Shown: positions 1 to 9,164, counted from the first letter of the stretch. The stretch: DNA of 64,000 bases from Ga0077560 sp046330435 (GCA_046330435.1 JAXLST010000007.1:310001-374000); one strand, 5' to 3'. Translations and numbers: made by a program. The notes: generated by a model not told the origin, from the letters alone.

Positions 1-1
1 C

Positions 2-130
2 ATCCACGGCCTCGGCGGCCTCGGCATCGAGCTGAACCGCAAGGTCCTCGCCGACCTCGCCGTCCATGAGCCAGAGGCGTTCGCCGGCCTCTGCGCGCGG
101 GTCCGCGAGGCCCGCGCCGTCGCCGCCTAG
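2..130 (+). CDS. rplT: 50S ribosomal protein L20, C-terminal fragment
   Basis: The last 42 codons of ribosomal protein L20, which binds 23S rRNA and is needed for early assembly of the large subunit. The frame reads from base 2 to the TAG at 128-130. It contains the typical L20 tail, with a GLGIELNRKVLADLA-type helix followed by EPEAFAGL and an Ala/Arg-rich end. The 5' part lies outside the window. L20 followed by a SpoU-type methylase and pheST is a common order, so infC and rpmI probably lie just upstream. A short palindrome at 138-149 follows the stop. Confidence 0.9.
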   Translation: MHGLGGLGIELNRKVLADLAVHEPEAFAGLCARVREARAVAA

Positions 131-191
131 GCACCGCGGAGCCGGCTCCGGGCCGGCACTGCGTCCCGTCACATCCGGCCGCAACCCCTGG

Positions 192-983
192 TTGCGGCTG
201 GTTCGTGCCCTCGAGGCCAAGAAGGTGCGCCGTGAGCGGCGCCTGATGGTCGTGGAGGGCGAGGACCTGCTGGAGGCCGCCCTGGACCGGGGCGTCCGGC
301 CCGCCGCCGTCCTCGTGGACGCCGCGCGCGCCTCCGAGATCGCCGGGCTGCTCGACCGCTTGGGCGACCTGGACGAGCGCTACGCGGTGCCCGCCGACCT
401 CATGGCGCGCAGCGCGACGCTGGCGACCGCCCCGCGCGTGATCGCCGTGCTGCCGCAGCCCGGGCCCGTGGGCTTCCGGGACGTGGCGTGGCCGCCGGTC
501 GCGGGCCTGTGGCTGGGCGGGGTGTCGGACCCCGGCAACGTCGGCACACTCGTGCGGTCCGCCGCGGGCCTGGGTGCGGACTGGGTGGCCCTGGGCCCGG
601 GCTCGGCCGACCCGTTCCACCCGCGCGCCGTCCGCGCCGCGATGGGCGCCACGTTCACGCTGCCGCTGCTGGAGGGCGTGCGCGCCGACGACATCGCCAC
701 CCGCGAGGGGTTCGCGGTCGTCGTCGCCGACGCCGCGGAGGGCGTGCCGCCGTGGGACGTGGACCTCGCCGGCCCGCTCGTGGTCGCCCTCGGCGCGGAG
801 CGCACCGGCCACGACGAGGCGCTCGACGCGGTCCTCGCCGGCGGCGGCCTGGAGGTGCGGCGGGTGCGGATCCCGCAGGCGGCCGGCACCGAGTCCCTCA
901 ACGTCGCGGCCGCGGGGGCCGTGCTGCTCGCCGAGGCACTCCGGCAGCGGAGCACGCGGAACCCGGACGCGGGTGTCCTGTAG
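192..983 (+). CDS. SpoU/TrmH-family RNA 2'-O-methyltransferase
   Basis: A SAM-dependent methylase of the SPOUT class, likely acting on 23S rRNA or tRNA. The N-terminal substrate-binding part ends at VVEGEDLLEAAL. The SPOUT core has motif 1 (SDPGNVGTLVRSA), motif 2 (VVALGAERTG) and motif 3 (IPQAAGTESLNVAAA). The frame is open back to an ATG at 66, but that start would overlap rplT by 65 bases and add about 40 Arg/Pro/Ser residues unlike the family. The residues VTSGRNPWLRLVRAL resemble the usual N-terminus, so initiation between a CTG at 159 and the TTG at 192 is more likely. I give the TTG. The TAG stop forms part of the pheS -10 hexamer. Which RNA is modified cannot be told. Confidence 0.85.
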   Translation: MRLVRALEAKKVRRERRLMVVEGEDLLEAALDRGVRPAAVLVDAARASEIAGLLDRLGDLDERYAVPADLMARSATLATAPRVIAVLPQPGPVGFRDVAWPPVAGLWLGGVSDPGNVGTLVRSAAGLGADWVALGPGSADPFHPRAVRAAMGATFTLPLLEGVRADDIATREGFAVVVADAAEGVPPWDVDLAGPLVVALGAERTGHDEALDAVLAGGGLEVRRVRIPQAAGTESLNVAAAGAVLLAEALRQRSTRNPDAGVL

Positions 984-986
984 CCT
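981..986 (+). promoter_or_regulatory. TAGCCT -10 element of pheST
   Basis: TAGCCT lies 9 bases before the GTG of pheS and shares its TAG with the stop codon of the methylase. No Shine-Dalgarno fits in between, so pheS may start with almost no leader. The -10 role is inferred from the repeated pattern in this window. Confidence 0.45.
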
Positions 987-995
987 GACGCGTCG

Positions 996-2009
996 GTGAC
1001 GACGCCGGAGGACATCACCGCGATGCGCGACCGCGCGCTGGCCGACGTGGCCGGCGCGTCGACGCTCGCCGCCCTCGAGGAGGCGCGGGTCGCGCACACC
1101 GGCCGCAAGAGCGGCCTCGCGGAGCTCCTGTCCGGCATCGGGCGGCTCGCGCCCGAGCAGCGGGGCCCCATGGGCAAGTCCGCCAACGAGGCCCGCAAGG
1201 CGGTCGAGGCGGCCCTGGCGGCCCGCAAGGAGGAGCTGGAGGGCGAGGAGCTCGGCCGGAAGCTCCTGGAGGACCGCACCGACATCACCCTGCCCGGCGA
1301 CGGCCGTCCGGCCGGGGCCCTGCACCTGCTCACCCAGGTGCGGCTGGAGGTCGAGGAGATCTTCCTGGCGCTGGGCTACCGCATCGCCGACGGGCCCGAG
1401 ATCGAGGACGAGTACCACAACTTCACGGCGCTGAACGTGCCCGCGGGGCACCCGGCGCGGTCGTCCAGCGACACCTTCTACATCGAGGGCCACCCCCACG
1501 CCGCCCTGCGCCCGCAGACCTCCCCGGTGCAGATCCGGGTGATGGAGACCCAGGAACCGCCCGTGTACGTCATCGCGCCCGGCGCGGTGTACCGGCGTGA
1601 CGACGTGGACGCCACCCACAGCCCCATGTTCCACCAGCTGGAGGGCCTCGCCGTCGACGAGGGCCTGTCGCTGGCGCACCTGAAGGGCACGCTGGTGCAC
1701 GTCGCCAAGGAGCTGCTGGGCGACGGCATCGAGTACGTCCTGCGGCCGCACTTCTTCCCCTTCACCGAGCCCTCGGTGGAGCTGTACGTGCGGTGGCGCG
1801 ACCGCCACGGGCGCGACCAGTGGCTGGAGCTCCTGGGCGCCGGGATGGTGGACCCCGACGTGTTCGGCTTCGCCGGCTACGACCCGGAGCGCTGGACCGG
1901 CTTCGCGTTCGGCATGGGCCTCGACCGCATCGCCATGGTGCGGCACGGGCTGCCGGACCTGCGCCTGCTGTTCGAGAGCGACCTGCGGTTCCTGGAGCAG
2001 TTCTCGTGA
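996..2009 (+). CDS. pheS: Phenylalanine-tRNA ligase alpha subunit
   Basis: Catalytic subunit of the (alpha-beta)2 enzyme that charges tRNA-Phe in the cytosol. It has 337 residues, normal for the short bacterial type. Residues 1-95 form the helical coiled-coil arm that contacts tRNA. The class II synthetase core follows, with motif 2 around YRRDDVDATHSPMFHQLEG, the phenylalanine-pocket segment PHFFPFTEPSVE, and motif 3 GMGLDRIAM near residue 310. The GTG at 996 follows a TAGCCT hexamer; an ATG at 1023 is a weaker alternative because it would trim the arm. The stop overlaps the pheT start as GTGA, so the two subunits should be made in equal amounts by coupled translation. Confidence 0.97.
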   Translation: MTTPEDITAMRDRALADVAGASTLAALEEARVAHTGRKSGLAELLSGIGRLAPEQRGPMGKSANEARKAVEAALAARKEELEGEELGRKLLEDRTDITLPGDGRPAGALHLLTQVRLEVEEIFLALGYRIADGPEIEDEYHNFTALNVPAGHPARSSSDTFYIEGHPHAALRPQTSPVQIRVMETQEPPVYVIAPGAVYRRDDVDATHSPMFHQLEGLAVDEGLSLAHLKGTLVHVAKELLGDGIEYVLRPHFFPFTEPSVELYVRWRDRHGRDQWLELLGAGMVDPDVFGFAGYDPERWTGFAFGMGLDRIAMVRHGLPDLRLLFESDLRFLEQFS

Positions 2010-4423
2010 AGCTCCCCCTGTCGTGGCTGCGCGACCACGTGGACCCCGGCCTGCCCGCCGCCGAGCTCGCGGAGCGGCTGGCCGACACCGGGACCGCCGT
2101 GGAGGGCCTGGAGGAGCGCGTCCCCGAGGCGGACGGCAACCTCGGGAACTTCCGGGTGGGCGCCATCCTGGAGGCCGTCCAGCACCCCAACGCCGACCGG
2201 CTGCGCGTCTGCACCGTCGACGTGGGCGAGGACGCCCCGCGCCAGATCGTCTGCGGCGCCCCGAACGCCCGCGCGGGCCTCACCGTCGCGGTCGCGCTCC
2301 CGGGCGCCGTGCTCCCCGGGCGCCCGCCGCTCGGCACCGCGAAGCTCCGCGGGGTGGAGAGCTTCGGGATGCTCTGCAGCGACACCGAGCTGGGCCTCGG
2401 CTCCGACGGCGGCGGGATCATGGAGCTGCCCGAGGCCGCCCCCGGGACCCCGCTGGCCGAGGTGCTGCCCATCGCCGAGACCGTCCTGGAGCTGGAGATC
2501 ACCAGCAACCGGCCGGACTGCCTGTCGGTGTTCGGGATGGCCCGCGAGGTGCACGCCGTCACGGGCGCGGAGCTCACGCCGCTCGACCTCACCGAGGCCC
2601 CGGAGGAGGGGCCGGGCCGGGTCGAGGACCACGTGTGGCTGCGGGTCGAGGCCCCGGACCTGTGCCCGCGGTACATGGCCCGCGTGCTCACCGACGTCAC
2701 CGTCGGGCCGTCCCCGGCGTGGCTCGCCGCACGCGTCGAGGCCGCCGGCATGCGGTCCATCAGCAACGTCGTGGACATCACCAACTACGTGATGCTCCTC
2801 ACCGGCCAGCCGCTGCACGCCTTCGACCTGGACCGCATGGCCGGCCCGGGCGTGGTGGTGCGCCGCGCCACCGAGGGCGAGCCGGTGACCACGCTGGACG
2901 GCCAGCGGCGGGTCCTGACGCCGGACATGCTGGTGATCGCCGACGCGGAGCGGCCCGCGGTCATCGCCGGGATCATGGGCGCCGAGGACGTGGAGGTGCA
3001 CGACGGCACCGTCCGCGTGCTCATGGAGGCCGCCTGCTTCGACGGCCCCAACATCCTCACCACGTCGCTCAACCTGGGGCTGCGGTCGGAGTCCAGCTCC
3101 CGGTTCGAGAAGGTCCTGCCGCAGGAGCTCCCCGAGGTGGCGATGACCATCGCCTGCCGGCTCATGACCGAGATCTGCGGCGCCAGGCTGGTGCCGGGAA
3201 CCCTGGACTCGGCGACGGCATCCTCGGAGCCGGTGACCGTGCGCATGCGGCACGCCCGGGCCACCGCCCTGCTGGGCATGGAGGTCCCCGCCGACGAGGC
3301 GGCCGCCACGCTGCGGCGGCTGGGCTTCGCGGTGACCGAGCACGCCGACGCCGTGGACGCCGTGGTGCCGTACTGGCGCCGCAAGGACGTGAGCCGCGAG
3401 GCCGACCTCATCGAGGAGGTCGGGCGCATCCACGGGTACCAGCACGTCCCGGAGCTCCTGCCCCGCCTGGTGGGCGACGGGCGCCGGACCGCCGCGCAGA
3501 AGCTGGTGGTGCGGCTGAGCCGCCTGGCCGCCGACCTGGGCCTGAGCGAGGCGGTCACCTACCGGTTCGTGCCGCCCGACGACGCGGACCGCCTGCAGAT
3601 GGCCGACGACGACCCGCGCCGCGACGTGGTGCGCCTGGACCACCCCATCTCCGAGGAGATGGCGGTGATGCGGCGGTCGATGCTGCCCGGCCTGCTGCGG
3701 GCCGCCTCCCGCAACCAGCGGCACCAGCGGCCCAGCGGCGGCCTGTTCGAGGTGGGACGCACCTACGCCCCCCGGGAGGACGGCCTGGCGGACGAGCGCG
3801 AGTTCCTCGCCGCCCTGGCGTTCGGCACCCCCGGCAAGGACCACTGGCGCACCCCGGCGCCGGCCGTGGACATCCACGGCGCGACGGGTCTCGCCGCCAC
3901 GCTGTGCGCCGCCGCCGGCGTGCGGCCCGAGCAGGCGCCCAACGCCGCCCCGTACTTCCACCCCGTGCGGCAGACGCGGCTGGTCAGCGGTGAGCACGTC
4001 GTCGGCTGGGTGGGGGAGATCCACCCGCGGGTGCTCAGGAACTTCGACGTCACCGGTCCCGCCGCCGCGGTGGTGCTGGACCTCGCCGCCCTGCTGGCGG
4101 CCGCGCCCACCGAGCCGCGGCAGTTCGAGGACCTGCTGACCGTGCCGGCGTCCCCCCGCGACCTGGCGGTCGTGGTGGCCGACGACGTGACCGCCGCCGA
4201 GCTGGTGCGGACCGCGCGGGACGCCGGCGGCGCGCTGGTGCGCGACGTGCGGGTGTTCGACCGGTACGCGGGCGCCCAGGTGGGGGAGGGCCGGGTGAGC
4301 CTCGCGCTGCGGCTCACGATCGCCGAGCCCGGCCGCACCCTCACCGACGAGGAGATCACCGGCGCGGTCGACGCCGTCCGCGCCGCGCTGGGCGAGCGCC
4401 ACGGCGCGGAGCTGCGCGGATGA
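2006..4423 (+). CDS. pheT: Phenylalanine-tRNA ligase beta subunit
   Basis: Partner of PheS: tRNA binding, structural core and editing of mischarged Tyr-tRNA-Phe. It has 805 residues. In order: N-terminal segment (KLPLSWLRDHV), EMAP-II-like tRNA-binding OB domain (about 40-150, with PNADRLRVC), B3/B4 editing domain (about 210-390), B5 domain (about 400-475), a degenerate class II core, and the C-terminal FDX-ACB anticodon-binding domain (about 710-805, starting ASPRDLAVVV). The start is the GTG inside the pheS stop (GTGA at 2006-2009). The stop overlaps argC in the same way (ATGA), placing arginine synthesis in the same transcription unit as PheRS. Confidence 0.97.
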   Translation: MKLPLSWLRDHVDPGLPAAELAERLADTGTAVEGLEERVPEADGNLGNFRVGAILEAVQHPNADRLRVCTVDVGEDAPRQIVCGAPNARAGLTVAVALPGAVLPGRPPLGTAKLRGVESFGMLCSDTELGLGSDGGGIMELPEAAPGTPLAEVLPIAETVLELEITSNRPDCLSVFGMAREVHAVTGAELTPLDLTEAPEEGPGRVEDHVWLRVEAPDLCPRYMARVLTDVTVGPSPAWLAARVEAAGMRSISNVVDITNYVMLLTGQPLHAFDLDRMAGPGVVVRRATEGEPVTTLDGQRRVLTPDMLVIADAERPAVIAGIMGAEDVEVHDGTVRVLMEAACFDGPNILTTSLNLGLRSESSSRFEKVLPQELPEVAMTIACRLMTEICGARLVPGTLDSATASSEPVTVRMRHARATALLGMEVPADEAAATLRRLGFAVTEHADAVDAVVPYWRRKDVSREADLIEEVGRIHGYQHVPELLPRLVGDGRRTAAQKLVVRLSRLAADLGLSEAVTYRFVPPDDADRLQMADDDPRRDVVRLDHPISEEMAVMRRSMLPGLLRAASRNQRHQRPSGGLFEVGRTYAPREDGLADEREFLAALAFGTPGKDHWRTPAPAVDIHGATGLAATLCAAAGVRPEQAPNAAPYFHPVRQTRLVSGEHVVGWVGEIHPRVLRNFDVTGPAAAVVLDLAALLAAAPTEPRQFEDLLTVPASPRDLAVVVADDVTAAELVRTARDAGGALVRDVRVFDRYAGAQVGEGRVSLALRLTIAEPGRTLTDEEITGAVDAVRAALGERHGAELRG

Positions 4424-5403
4424 GCGCCGTCGTCCACGTCCTGGGTGCCGCGGGCTACGCCGGCTCCCAGCTGGCCGCCTTCGTCGACGCCCACCCGTAC
4501 TTCACGCTCGGCACCGTGACGGCCCGCGGCGACGCCGGCCGGCGGATCGTGGACATCCACCCGCAGTACCGGGTCACGAAGGTGCTCACCGAGCCGGACC
4601 CCGCGGCCGTCGCTCCCGGCGACTTCGCCGCGGTGTGCTACCCGCACGCCGAGGCCGCGAAGCTGGTGTCGGAGCTCGTGGACCGCGGCGCCCGGGTCGT
4701 CGACGTGTCCGCCGACCACCGCCTGCGGGACGCCGCCCTGTACCCCGAGTGGTACGGGTTCGAGCACCCCCGGCCCGACCTGCTCGCCGAGGCCGTGTAC
4801 GGGCTGCCCGAGCGGTACCGCGACGCCATCCGCACCGCGCGCGTGGTGGCGAACCCGGGCTGCTACCCGGAGGCGAGCATCCTGGCGCTCCTGCCCCTGG
4901 CCGGGCGGCTGTCGGACGTGGTGATCGACGCCAAGAGCGGCGTGAGCGGCGCCGGCCGCACCGCCACCGAGGCCGTGCACTTCTGCACCGTCACCGAGAG
5001 CGTGTCGGCCTACAAGGTGCTGAGCCACCGGCACACCCCCGAGATCTCACAGGAGCTCGGCACCGACGTCATCTTCACGCCGCACCTGGTGCCCGTGGAC
5101 CGGGGGCTGCTGTCCACCTGCTACGCCCGGCTCACCGGGGACGCCCCGTCCACCCAGGCCGGGCTCATGGACCTGTACCGGGAGTTCTACGACGGGCACC
5201 CGTTCGTGGAGGTCGTGGACGCCCCGCCCGGGATGCGGGCCGTGCAGCGCACCAACTTCGCGCAGGTGCACCCGGTGCTGGACGCCGCCCGCGGGCGGGT
5301 CATCGCGTTCGGCGTGATCGACAACCTCGGCAAGGGCGCCGCCGGCCAGGCGCTGCAGAACCTCAACCTCATGGCCGGGCGCCCGGAGACGGAGGGGCTG
5401 TGA
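4420..5403 (+). CDS. argC: N-acetyl-gamma-glutamyl-phosphate reductase
   Basis: Third step of arginine synthesis: NADPH-dependent reduction of N-acetylglutamyl phosphate to the semialdehyde. The 327 residues include an N-terminal Rossmann domain starting LGAAGYAGSQL and the catalytic domain with active-site Cys148 in NPGCYPE. HTPEISQEL and GRVIAFGVIDNLGKGAAGQALQN match the family's C-terminal half. The ATG lies in the ATGA overlap with pheT, and the stop overlaps the GTG of argJ (GTGA at 5400-5403). Length is normal for bacterial ArgC. Confidence 0.96.
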   Translation: MSAVVHVLGAAGYAGSQLAAFVDAHPYFTLGTVTARGDAGRRIVDIHPQYRVTKVLTEPDPAAVAPGDFAAVCYPHAEAAKLVSELVDRGARVVDVSADHRLRDAALYPEWYGFEHPRPDLLAEAVYGLPERYRDAIRTARVVANPGCYPEASILALLPLAGRLSDVVIDAKSGVSGAGRTATEAVHFCTVTESVSAYKVLSHRHTPEISQELGTDVIFTPHLVPVDRGLLSTCYARLTGDAPSTQAGLMDLYREFYDGHPFVEVVDAPPGMRAVQRTNFAQVHPVLDAARGRVIAFGVIDNLGKGAAGQALQNLNLMAGRPETEGL

Positions 5404-6623
5404 GCGACTTCCCGCCCATCGAGCGGTCCGACTGGCTCGGCGCCCCCGACGGCCTGGCACCGGTCCCGGGCGGGTCGGTGACCACGCCGGGCGGGTTCAC
5501 CGCCGGCGCCACCTCCTGCGGCCTCAAGCCGTCCGGCGCCCTGGACCTGGGCATCCTGCGCAGCGTCCGGCCGGTCGCCTCCTGGATGGTCGACACCACC
5601 AACGCGCTGCCGTCGGCCCCGGTGCGCCTCAACCGCACCCGGGACCGGTCTGCCCTGCACGCCGTGGTCGTGAACGCCGGCACGGCGAACGCCGCCACCG
5701 GCTCCCCCGGCCTGGACGACGCCCGGCAGATGGCCGAGCGGGCGGCCCGCGGGCTGGAGCTCGACCCCGCGCACGTGGCGGTGTGCAGCACCGGGACCAT
5801 CGGGGAGCGCGTGGACCTGGGCAAGGTCCTGCCCGCGATCGACACGGCCTGCGCGGCCCAGGACGCCGGCAACGGCGGCGAGTTCAACCGCGCGATCTGC
5901 ACGACCGACCGGGCGCCCAAGGGCGGCGCGTTCCGCCTGGAGCTGCCGGGCGGGGACGTGCACATCGGCATGGCCGCGAAGGGCGCCGGCATGATCCGGC
6001 CCACCATGGCCACGATGCTGGCCTACCTCACCACCGACGCCTCGCTGCTGCCCGAGGACATCCGGGCCGTCACGCGCCGGGCCGCGGAGGAGAGCTTCAA
6101 CCGCATCAGCGTCGACGGCCAGATGAGCCCGTCGGACACGCTCCTGGTGATCGCCAACGGCCAGGGCGACCCGCTGCGCGGCCGTGACCTGCAGCGCTTC
6201 TCGGACGCGGTCGTGGCGGTGTGCCGGTGGGCGGCGATCCAGATGGTCAAGGACGGGGAGGGCGCCGAGCACGCCGTGCGGGTCGTCGTGACCGGTGCGC
6301 GCGACGCGGCCGAGGCCGAGCGCGTCGCCCGCGCCATCGGCGAGTCCCCGCTGGTGAAGTGCGCGATCTTCGGCCGGGACCCCAACTGGGGGCGCATCTC
6401 GCAGGCGGTGGGGCAGGCCCTGTCGCGCACGCCCGGCGTGCCGGCGGACCTTGGCGTGACCCTCGACGGCCTGGCGCTGTCGGACCCCGGGGCGCCCCAG
6501 GTGATGGCGCGCGCCGAGTACGACGTCGAGGTCTCGCTGGGCCGCGGCAGCGGTTCGTACGCCCTGTGGGCGTCCGACCTGACGCACGCCTACGTCACGC
6601 TGAACGCCGAATACCGGACCTGA
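5400..6623 (+). CDS. argJ: Glutamate N-acetyltransferase / ornithine acetyltransferase
   Basis: Transfers the acetyl group from N-acetylornithine back to glutamate (cyclic arginine pathway) and may also acetylate glutamate from acetyl-CoA. The precursor of 407 residues cuts itself into alpha and beta chains. The conserved KGAGMIRP run leads into the cleavage site ATML, where Thr205 becomes the beta-chain N-terminal nucleophile. Other family marks are VVVNAGTANA near the N-terminus and IFGRDPNWGRI near the C-terminus. The start is the GTG at 5400; a longer in-frame extension upstream would run inside argC. The last arginine gene before the FG-GAP insertion. Confidence 0.95.
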   Translation: MSDFPPIERSDWLGAPDGLAPVPGGSVTTPGGFTAGATSCGLKPSGALDLGILRSVRPVASWMVDTTNALPSAPVRLNRTRDRSALHAVVVNAGTANAATGSPGLDDARQMAERAARGLELDPAHVAVCSTGTIGERVDLGKVLPAIDTACAAQDAGNGGEFNRAICTTDRAPKGGAFRLELPGGDVHIGMAAKGAGMIRPTMATMLAYLTTDASLLPEDIRAVTRRAAEESFNRISVDGQMSPSDTLLVIANGQGDPLRGRDLQRFSDAVVAVCRWAAIQMVKDGEGAEHAVRVVVTGARDAAEAERVARAIGESPLVKCAIFGRDPNWGRISQAVGQALSRTPGVPADLGVTLDGLALSDPGAPQVMARAEYDVEVSLGRGSGSYALWASDLTHAYVTLNAEYRT

Positions 6624-6701
6624 GCGGATCCCCCGGGTGCACCCGCCGCGCCCGGCTGCCGATAGGGAGGGTGACCCCGTCACCGACCTCCGGCGGATCC
6701 G

Positions 6702-6857
6702 TTGTCACTCCTCCCCCAGATCGCCGCGCTCCTGAGCCGTGTCCTGGCCCGCCGTCCCATCGCCGAGTCGCCGGATGACGACCTGGTGGGGGACGCCGCG
6801 GTGCTCGACCGGGCGGATGTCGCGGCGCTGCGCGCACCGCACACCGAACCAATCTGA
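6702..6857 (+). CDS. Possible 51-residue protein between argJ and the FG-GAP gene
   Basis: I do not recognise this reading frame. It begins at a TTG (6702), the only start after an in-frame TGA at 6672. About 44 of its 51 codons end in G or C, as expected for a real gene here. The product would start LSLLPQIAALLSRVLARRP, an amphipathic helix, followed by an acidic stretch (ESPDDDLVGD). A two-part hairpin starts one base after the stop. There is no good Shine-Dalgarno, only GGGAGG about 33 bases upstream. It could be a small protein of the arginine operon or a chance frame. Confidence 0.35.
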   Translation: MSLLPQIAALLSRVLARRPIAESPDDDLVGDAAVLDRADVAALRAPHTEPI

Positions 6858-6858
6858 A

Positions 6859-6901
6859 ACACCTGTGAGGAGGGATGCGCTCCCCTCCTCACAAAAGGTG
6901 T
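6859..6901 (+). terminator. Two-part GC-rich hairpin after argJ
   Basis: An inner stem of 10 pairs (GTGAGGAGGG at 6865-6874 with CCCTCCTCAC at 6883-6892) closes a small loop at 6875-6882. An outer stem of 6 pairs (ACACCT at 6859-6864 with AGGTGT at 6896-6901) surrounds it, with AAA bulged on one side. There is no T tract. It ends 24 bases before the TAGCGT element of the next gene. It may end the pheST-argCJ transcript or act as an RNA switch; the sequence alone does not decide. Confidence 0.6.
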
Positions 6902-6924
6902 AGTCCATCGTCGGGCGGCGCTGG

Positions 6925-6930
6925 TAGCGT
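6925..6930 (+). promoter_or_regulatory. TAGCGT -10 element of the FG-GAP gene
   Basis: TAGCGT ends 6 bases before the GTG at 6937, the spacing expected for a leaderless transcript. No Shine-Dalgarno is present. Confidence 0.5.
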
Positions 6931-6936
6931 GGCCCC

Positions 6937-9123
6937 GTGAGTGTGCGAGGACGCAATCCCCGACGCCGTCTGAGACCGCTCCCGGTGGCCGCCGCGGCGC
7001 TGCTGACGGCCGCCGCCGGAGCCGTCGCGGTGCTGCCGCAGCAGACCGGGCTGCTCAACCTGGGGAGCCCGGGGGCGGGCGTCTCGCGCATCTCGGGGGC
7101 CGCCCCCGGTGACCGCGTGGGGGAGGCCGCCGCGAGCGTCGGCGACATCGACGGCGACGGGGCCCGCGACCTGCTGATCGGCGCCTGGCAGGCCAACCCG
7201 TTCGGGCGCGCCCGGGCCGGCTCGGCCTACCTGGCCTTCGGGCCGTTCCGCCCCGGCGGCATCGACCTGTCCGGCACCCAGAGCGTCGTGCGGATCGACG
7301 GCGCGGCGCCCGGCGACTTCACCGGCGTGTCGGTGGCGTCCGCCGGCGACGTCAACGGCGACGGCAAGACCGACATCGTGATCGGCGCGTACCAGGCCGA
7401 CGGCGTGAACCGCGTGAACGCCGGCGCCGCGTACATCGTCTTCGGCGGCAGCGCCCGCACGCCCCTCGACCTGGCCTCGCTGGGCACCCGCGGCATCCGC
7501 ATCGACGGGGCAGTCGCCGGCGACCTGCTGGGCTCCGCCGTGGCCGGCGTGGGGGACATGAACGGCGACGGCTTCGCCGACGTGGTGCTGGGCGCCCCGG
7601 CGGCGGACAACAACGGCCGGGTGGACTCCGGGTCGGCGTACGTGGTGTTCGGGTCGGCGTCGCCCGCGCCGGTCGACCTGGCGGCGCCGCCGCCGGGCCG
7701 CGTGATGCGCATCGACGGCGCGGCGGGCGGCGACAACCTGGGCAGCCGGATCGCCGCGGGCGGCGATGTGAACGGCGACACACGCCCCGACGTCCTGGTC
7801 TCGGCCCCGCTCTTCGACCCCGGCGGGCTCGCCGGGGGCCGCGTCGACGCGGGGGCCGCCTACGTGGTCTTCGGCGGCGGCGCGTCCACCACGCTCGACC
7901 TGGGCGGCCCGGAGGCCGGCACGCGCGCCGCGCGCATCGACGGCGCTGCCGCGGGCGACCAGCTCGGCATCTCGGTGGGCGCCGTCGCCGACAGCGACGG
8001 CGACGGGCGCAGCGAGATGCTCATCGGCGCGCACAAGGCCGACGCGCCGGGCCGCATCGACAGCGGCGCCGTGTTCTTCGTGCGCGGCTCCGCCGACACC
8101 CGCACGGTCGACCTGTCCGACCTGGGGACCCGCTCCGTGCGGGTGGACGGGGCGCTGGGCGGCGACCAGCTGGGCGTGTCGGTGGCGTCGGTGGGGGACC
8201 TCACCGGCGACGGACGCGGCGACATCCTGGTGGGCGCCAACGGCGTGGACGCGCCCGGCATCTCGAACGTGGGCGCCGCGTACCTCATCACCGCGCTGCC
8301 CACTGCGGGCCGGCTCAACCTCGCCCAGCCCGACGGCGCGGCCATCGCGATCCGCGGCGGCGCGGCGGGCGACCAGTCCGGCTCCTGGGTGGCGGGCACC
8401 GGGGACCTCACCGGCGACGGCCGGCCCGACGCGCTGGTGGGCACCAAGTACGCCGACCCGCAGGGCCGCACGGACGCCGGCACCCAGGACGTGATCCTCG
8501 GGTACGGCACCACGCAGGTGAACTACACCTCCAGCGCGATCTCGGCCCGGGTCGGCTCGGCGCTCACCCCGCTGGGCCCCGGCACCGTGCGGCGCACCGG
8601 TGCGGCCGCGTTCAGCGTGACCCCCGCCCTGCCGGCGGGCCTCTCCATCGACCCGTCGAACGGCGTCATCTCCGGCACCCCGCTCATCGCCACCCCCCGG
8701 CGCACCTACACGGTGACGATGGTGGACCTCGCCGGGGCCGACAGCGACGAGGTCACCCTCGACGTGCAGGGCTCCGGCGCGGCCGGCGGCAACGCCAACC
8801 TGCGCCGTGTCACCGCGACCGCCTTCCGGACCGCGTGCGTCCGCTCCGCGCGGCCGGGGGCGCCGTGCCGCATCCGGGTCACCTTCCGGGCCCAGAGCCG
8901 GGTCACCGTGCGCGTGGAGATCACCCGGCGGGGGTCCCGGAAGGTGATCGCCTCCAAGACCTACCGGGCGCGCGCCGGGCGGAACACGTTCCTGCTGCCC
9001 GCCCGCGTGGGCCGGGTGGCGCTGGGCACCGGCCGGTACGACGTGCGGCTCCGCGGCGTCGGCGCGACCCTGGTGGTGCGCCCGGCGCTGGGCCGGGTGT
9101 CCGTGGCGCTGCGCCCCCGGTAG
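6937..9123 (+). CDS. Secreted FG-GAP (integrin-alpha-like) seven-repeat protein
   Basis: A secreted protein of 728 residues. A signal peptide (residues 1-32: Arg-rich start, Ala/Leu core) is followed by exactly seven FG-GAP repeats (about 47-525). Each has the IDGA..GD..G opening and a calcium-binding loop such as DIDGDG, DVNGDG, DMNGDG or DLTGDG, so a seven-bladed propeller is expected. Then come a putative Ig-like domain (about 530-610, with LPAGLSIDPSNGVISGTP) and a C-terminal beta-rich, Arg-rich domain with two Cys (CVRSARPGAPC). Such proteins usually bind ligands or surfaces using calcium; the target is unknown. It sits between argJ and argB on the same strand with its own promoter-like element. 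Confidence 0.88.
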   Translation: MSVRGRNPRRRLRPLPVAAAALLTAAAGAVAVLPQQTGLLNLGSPGAGVSRISGAAPGDRVGEAAASVGDIDGDGARDLLIGAWQANPFGRARAGSAYLAFGPFRPGGIDLSGTQSVVRIDGAAPGDFTGVSVASAGDVNGDGKTDIVIGAYQADGVNRVNAGAAYIVFGGSARTPLDLASLGTRGIRIDGAVAGDLLGSAVAGVGDMNGDGFADVVLGAPAADNNGRVDSGSAYVVFGSASPAPVDLAAPPPGRVMRIDGAAGGDNLGSRIAAGGDVNGDTRPDVLVSAPLFDPGGLAGGRVDAGAAYVVFGGGASTTLDLGGPEAGTRAARIDGAAAGDQLGISVGAVADSDGDGRSEMLIGAHKADAPGRIDSGAVFFVRGSADTRTVDLSDLGTRSVRVDGALGGDQLGVSVASVGDLTGDGRGDILVGANGVDAPGISNVGAAYLITALPTAGRLNLAQPDGAAIAIRGGAAGDQSGSWVAGTGDLTGDGRPDALVGTKYADPQGRTDAGTQDVILGYGTTQVNYTSSAISARVGSALTPLGPGTVRRTGAAAFSVTPALPAGLSIDPSNGVISGTPLIATPRRTYTVTMVDLAGADSDEVTLDVQGSGAAGGNANLRRVTATAFRTACVRSARPGAPCRIRVTFRAQSRVTVRVEITRRGSRKVIASKTYRARAGRNTFLLPARVGRVALGTGRYDVRLRGVGATLVVRPALGRVSVALRPR

Positions 9124-9164
9124 CCGCGCCGGGGCCGGGCGTGGAGGGTTCGCCCCGCGTCCAC

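Noticed and set aside
1877..4402. Long minus-strand frame of 841 codons opposite pheT
   Set aside because: The translation is His/Gly/Arg-rich without domains, and the plus strand encodes a clear PheT. It is a GC-driven shadow frame.
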